The translations under genes and the position numbers were made by a program. The notes below the pieces were generated by a model. The model was not told the origin of the DNA. It saw nothing but the letters and a program-made list of their open reading frames with translations, and did no database searches. DNA of 34,058 nt from Pseudomonas sp. (GTDB lineage Bacteria; Pseudomonadota; Gammaproteobacteria; Pseudomonadales; Pseudomonadaceae), in NCBI RefSeq assembly GCF_017744435.1, contig NZ_JAGIBG010000047.1, forward strand, positions 1 to 34,058, given 5' to 3'. Shown here in pieces: positions 33,175-34,058 of this stretch. How positions within the stretch are numbered: position 1 is the first letter of the stretch; each line of letters opens with the position of its first letter.

Positions 33175-33837
33175 CTAGCAGCTCCCGATGCCGCGCGCAC
33201 CGCTCTGGGTCAATACTTTATCGGTTGAGCCATGACGGGCTGACGATGCAATTGCCCACTGGCCGAGCCAGTAGGCGAGGATGATCAGGTACGGCGCGGC
33301 AGCGAACGGGCTGACGAAGCGGTCGATGCCGATCAGGCTGTCGGAGAACACGAACAGGCAGGCGCCCAATGCGGCAACACCGCCGCAGGCGAGGGCGCGC
33401 CAGAGCATGGCGCTGATGGCCAGTGCGTAGACCGCGACCGGGGCCAGCAGCGGGCCAAGGCCGTGGCTGGCGAGCACGCCGAACAGGGTGATGCCGGTGA
33501 AGGCGCTCAACAGCAGCGCGGGCAGGGCGGGGCGCAGGGTTTTGCCGCAATAGGCGCGCAGGTAGGCCAGGTGGGCGCAGAGGAAGGCGGCCAGGCCGAA
33601 CACGAACAGATCCTGAGGGATGGCCAGGAGGATGTCGCCCAATACCGAGAACGCCAAGCCGATGGTGATCCAGCGGCGATAGGGTGTGACGGGGGCGGTG
33701 TACAGCCAGGCAATCAATGCCATGACTGGAATGGGCTTGGCCAGCAGGCCGAGCAGGGCCTTGTCGCTGGCCAGTGCATATAGATAGAGGGCGACGGCGG
33801 CCAGGGCGAGCATCATCAGGTGGCTTGGACGGGGCAT
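33175..33837 (-). CDS. YhhN-family (lysoplasmalogenase-like) membrane protein
   Basis: A 220-residue polytopic membrane protein of the YhhN/TMEM86 family; eukaryotic members hydrolyse lysoplasmalogens, and the bacterial role is unclear. Family marks are LLAKPIPV (31-38), AFSVLGDILL (62-71), FVFGLAAFLCAHLAYLRAY (78-96) and a later SDSLIG segment. About eight helices are expected. ATG 33837 is chosen because AAGGA precedes it by 7 bases; the longer open frame upstream is REP sequence. Its leader is copied in inverted form at the window edge. Confidence 0.85.
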   Translation of the reverse strand: MPRPSHLMMLALAAVALYLYALASDKALLGLLAKPIPVMALIAWLYTAPVTPYRRWITIGLAFSVLGDILLAIPQDLFVFGLAAFLCAHLAYLRAYCGKTLRPALPALLLSAFTGITLFGVLASHGLGPLLAPVAVYALAISAMLWRALACGGVAALGACLFVFSDSLIGIDRFVSPFAAAPYLIILAYWLGQWAIASSARHGSTDKVLTQSGARGIGSC

Positions 33838-33844
33838 GGGCGGT

Positions 33845-34058
33845 CCTTGCTGCTGGGCTGCCACAAGCATAGCTCTGATCCTGGGAATTGCTTCAGCCTG
33901 TACCGGCCCTTTCGCGGGCACGCCCGCTCCCACAGGATCACCACAGCCTTCGAACTGTGCGCAGTTCCTGTGGGAGCGGGCGTGCCCGCGAAAGGGCCGG
34001 TACAGGCTGAAGCAATTCCCAGGATCAGAGCTATGCTTGTGGCAGCCCAGCAGCAAGG
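33845..34058. repeat. Long perfect inverted repeat at right window end, centred on a REP element
   Basis: Bases 33845-33937 are the exact reverse complement of 33966-34058, with a 28-base spacer. The inner section is the same REP core as at 4890-4975. The outer section copies the unique leader and ribosome-binding site of the YhhN gene. As at the left end, this is most simply a fold-back at a contig end. Confidence 0.9.

Noticed and set aside
33093..33284. 63-codon plus-strand ORF next to the Fur-like box
   Set aside because: No ribosome-binding site, no recognisable domain and it overlaps the YhhN gene in antisense.
33838..34056. Longer N-terminus for the YhhN protein
   Set aside because: The added codons translate the REP inverted repeat; AAGGA precedes the ATG at 33837.
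1..34058. CRISPR array, tRNA, rRNA, integrase or transposase
   Set aside because: No regularly spaced direct repeats, no tRNA or rRNA sequence and no recombinase motif were seen on either strand; the REP pairs are the only repeated family found.

Overview
The window is about 34 kb of GC-rich DNA from a fluorescent Pseudomonas, most likely of the P. putida group. Support for this is the REP-type palindromes (core reading roughly TTCGCGGG-N4-CCCGCTCC), ANR-like and CopR-like boxes, a 13-gene nuo operon with fused nuoCD, and typical Pseudomonas protein content. Assignments rest on reading the sequence and recognising families; no search was run.

Layout: 161-3221 holds a LysR regulator divergent from an orphan PotF/SpuD-type polyamine-binding protein and agmatinase (speB). 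3358-6723 holds a small secreted protein, a periplasmic PQQ-type aldose dehydrogenase, a REP pair, a ZapE-family ATPase and a DinB-like protein. An exported alpha/beta hydrolase follows at 6798-7796 (minus). A copper-resistance operon (copA, copB, a DUF411 protein and a YqaA-like membrane protein, minus strand, 11317 to 7872) has a match to the CopR consensus in front of copA. The tRNA-hydroxylase gene trhP (minus) diverges from an AI-2E-family membrane protein; a perfect ANR/FNR box sits between them. A TonB-dependent receptor (minus) is divergent from a stand-alone LasR-like DNA-binding domain.

16485-17801 is a phage-derived island: a frameshifted holin-like gene, a CI-type repressor without a peptidase domain, a 37-residue leader ORF and an Ogr/Delta zinc-finger protein, with an inverted-repeat operator candidate between the divergent regulators. 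The Ogr frame ends inside the intrinsic terminator of the nuo operon.

17829-32793 (minus) is the complete nuoA-N operon for respiratory complex I. All iron-sulfur ligands and key proton-channel residues that I could check are present. Most junctions are overlapping or tight, but nuoF-nuoG and nuoB-nuoCD are separated by hairpin-rich spacers. Upstream is a 381-bp AT-rich region with a sigma70-like promoter and a Fur-like palindrome, then a YhhN-family gene.

Both window ends are near-terminal, perfect, long inverted repeats (95-bp and 93-bp arms) centred on REP elements and extending into unique flanking sequence. An internal REP pair has only 28-bp arms. This looks like contig-end fold-back rather than biology. 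I saw no wholly new defence or biosynthetic system. The strongest candidates for new biology are the ANR box at trhP, the phage regulatory remnant beside nuoN, and the LasR-like HTH-only regulator next to a TonB receptor.
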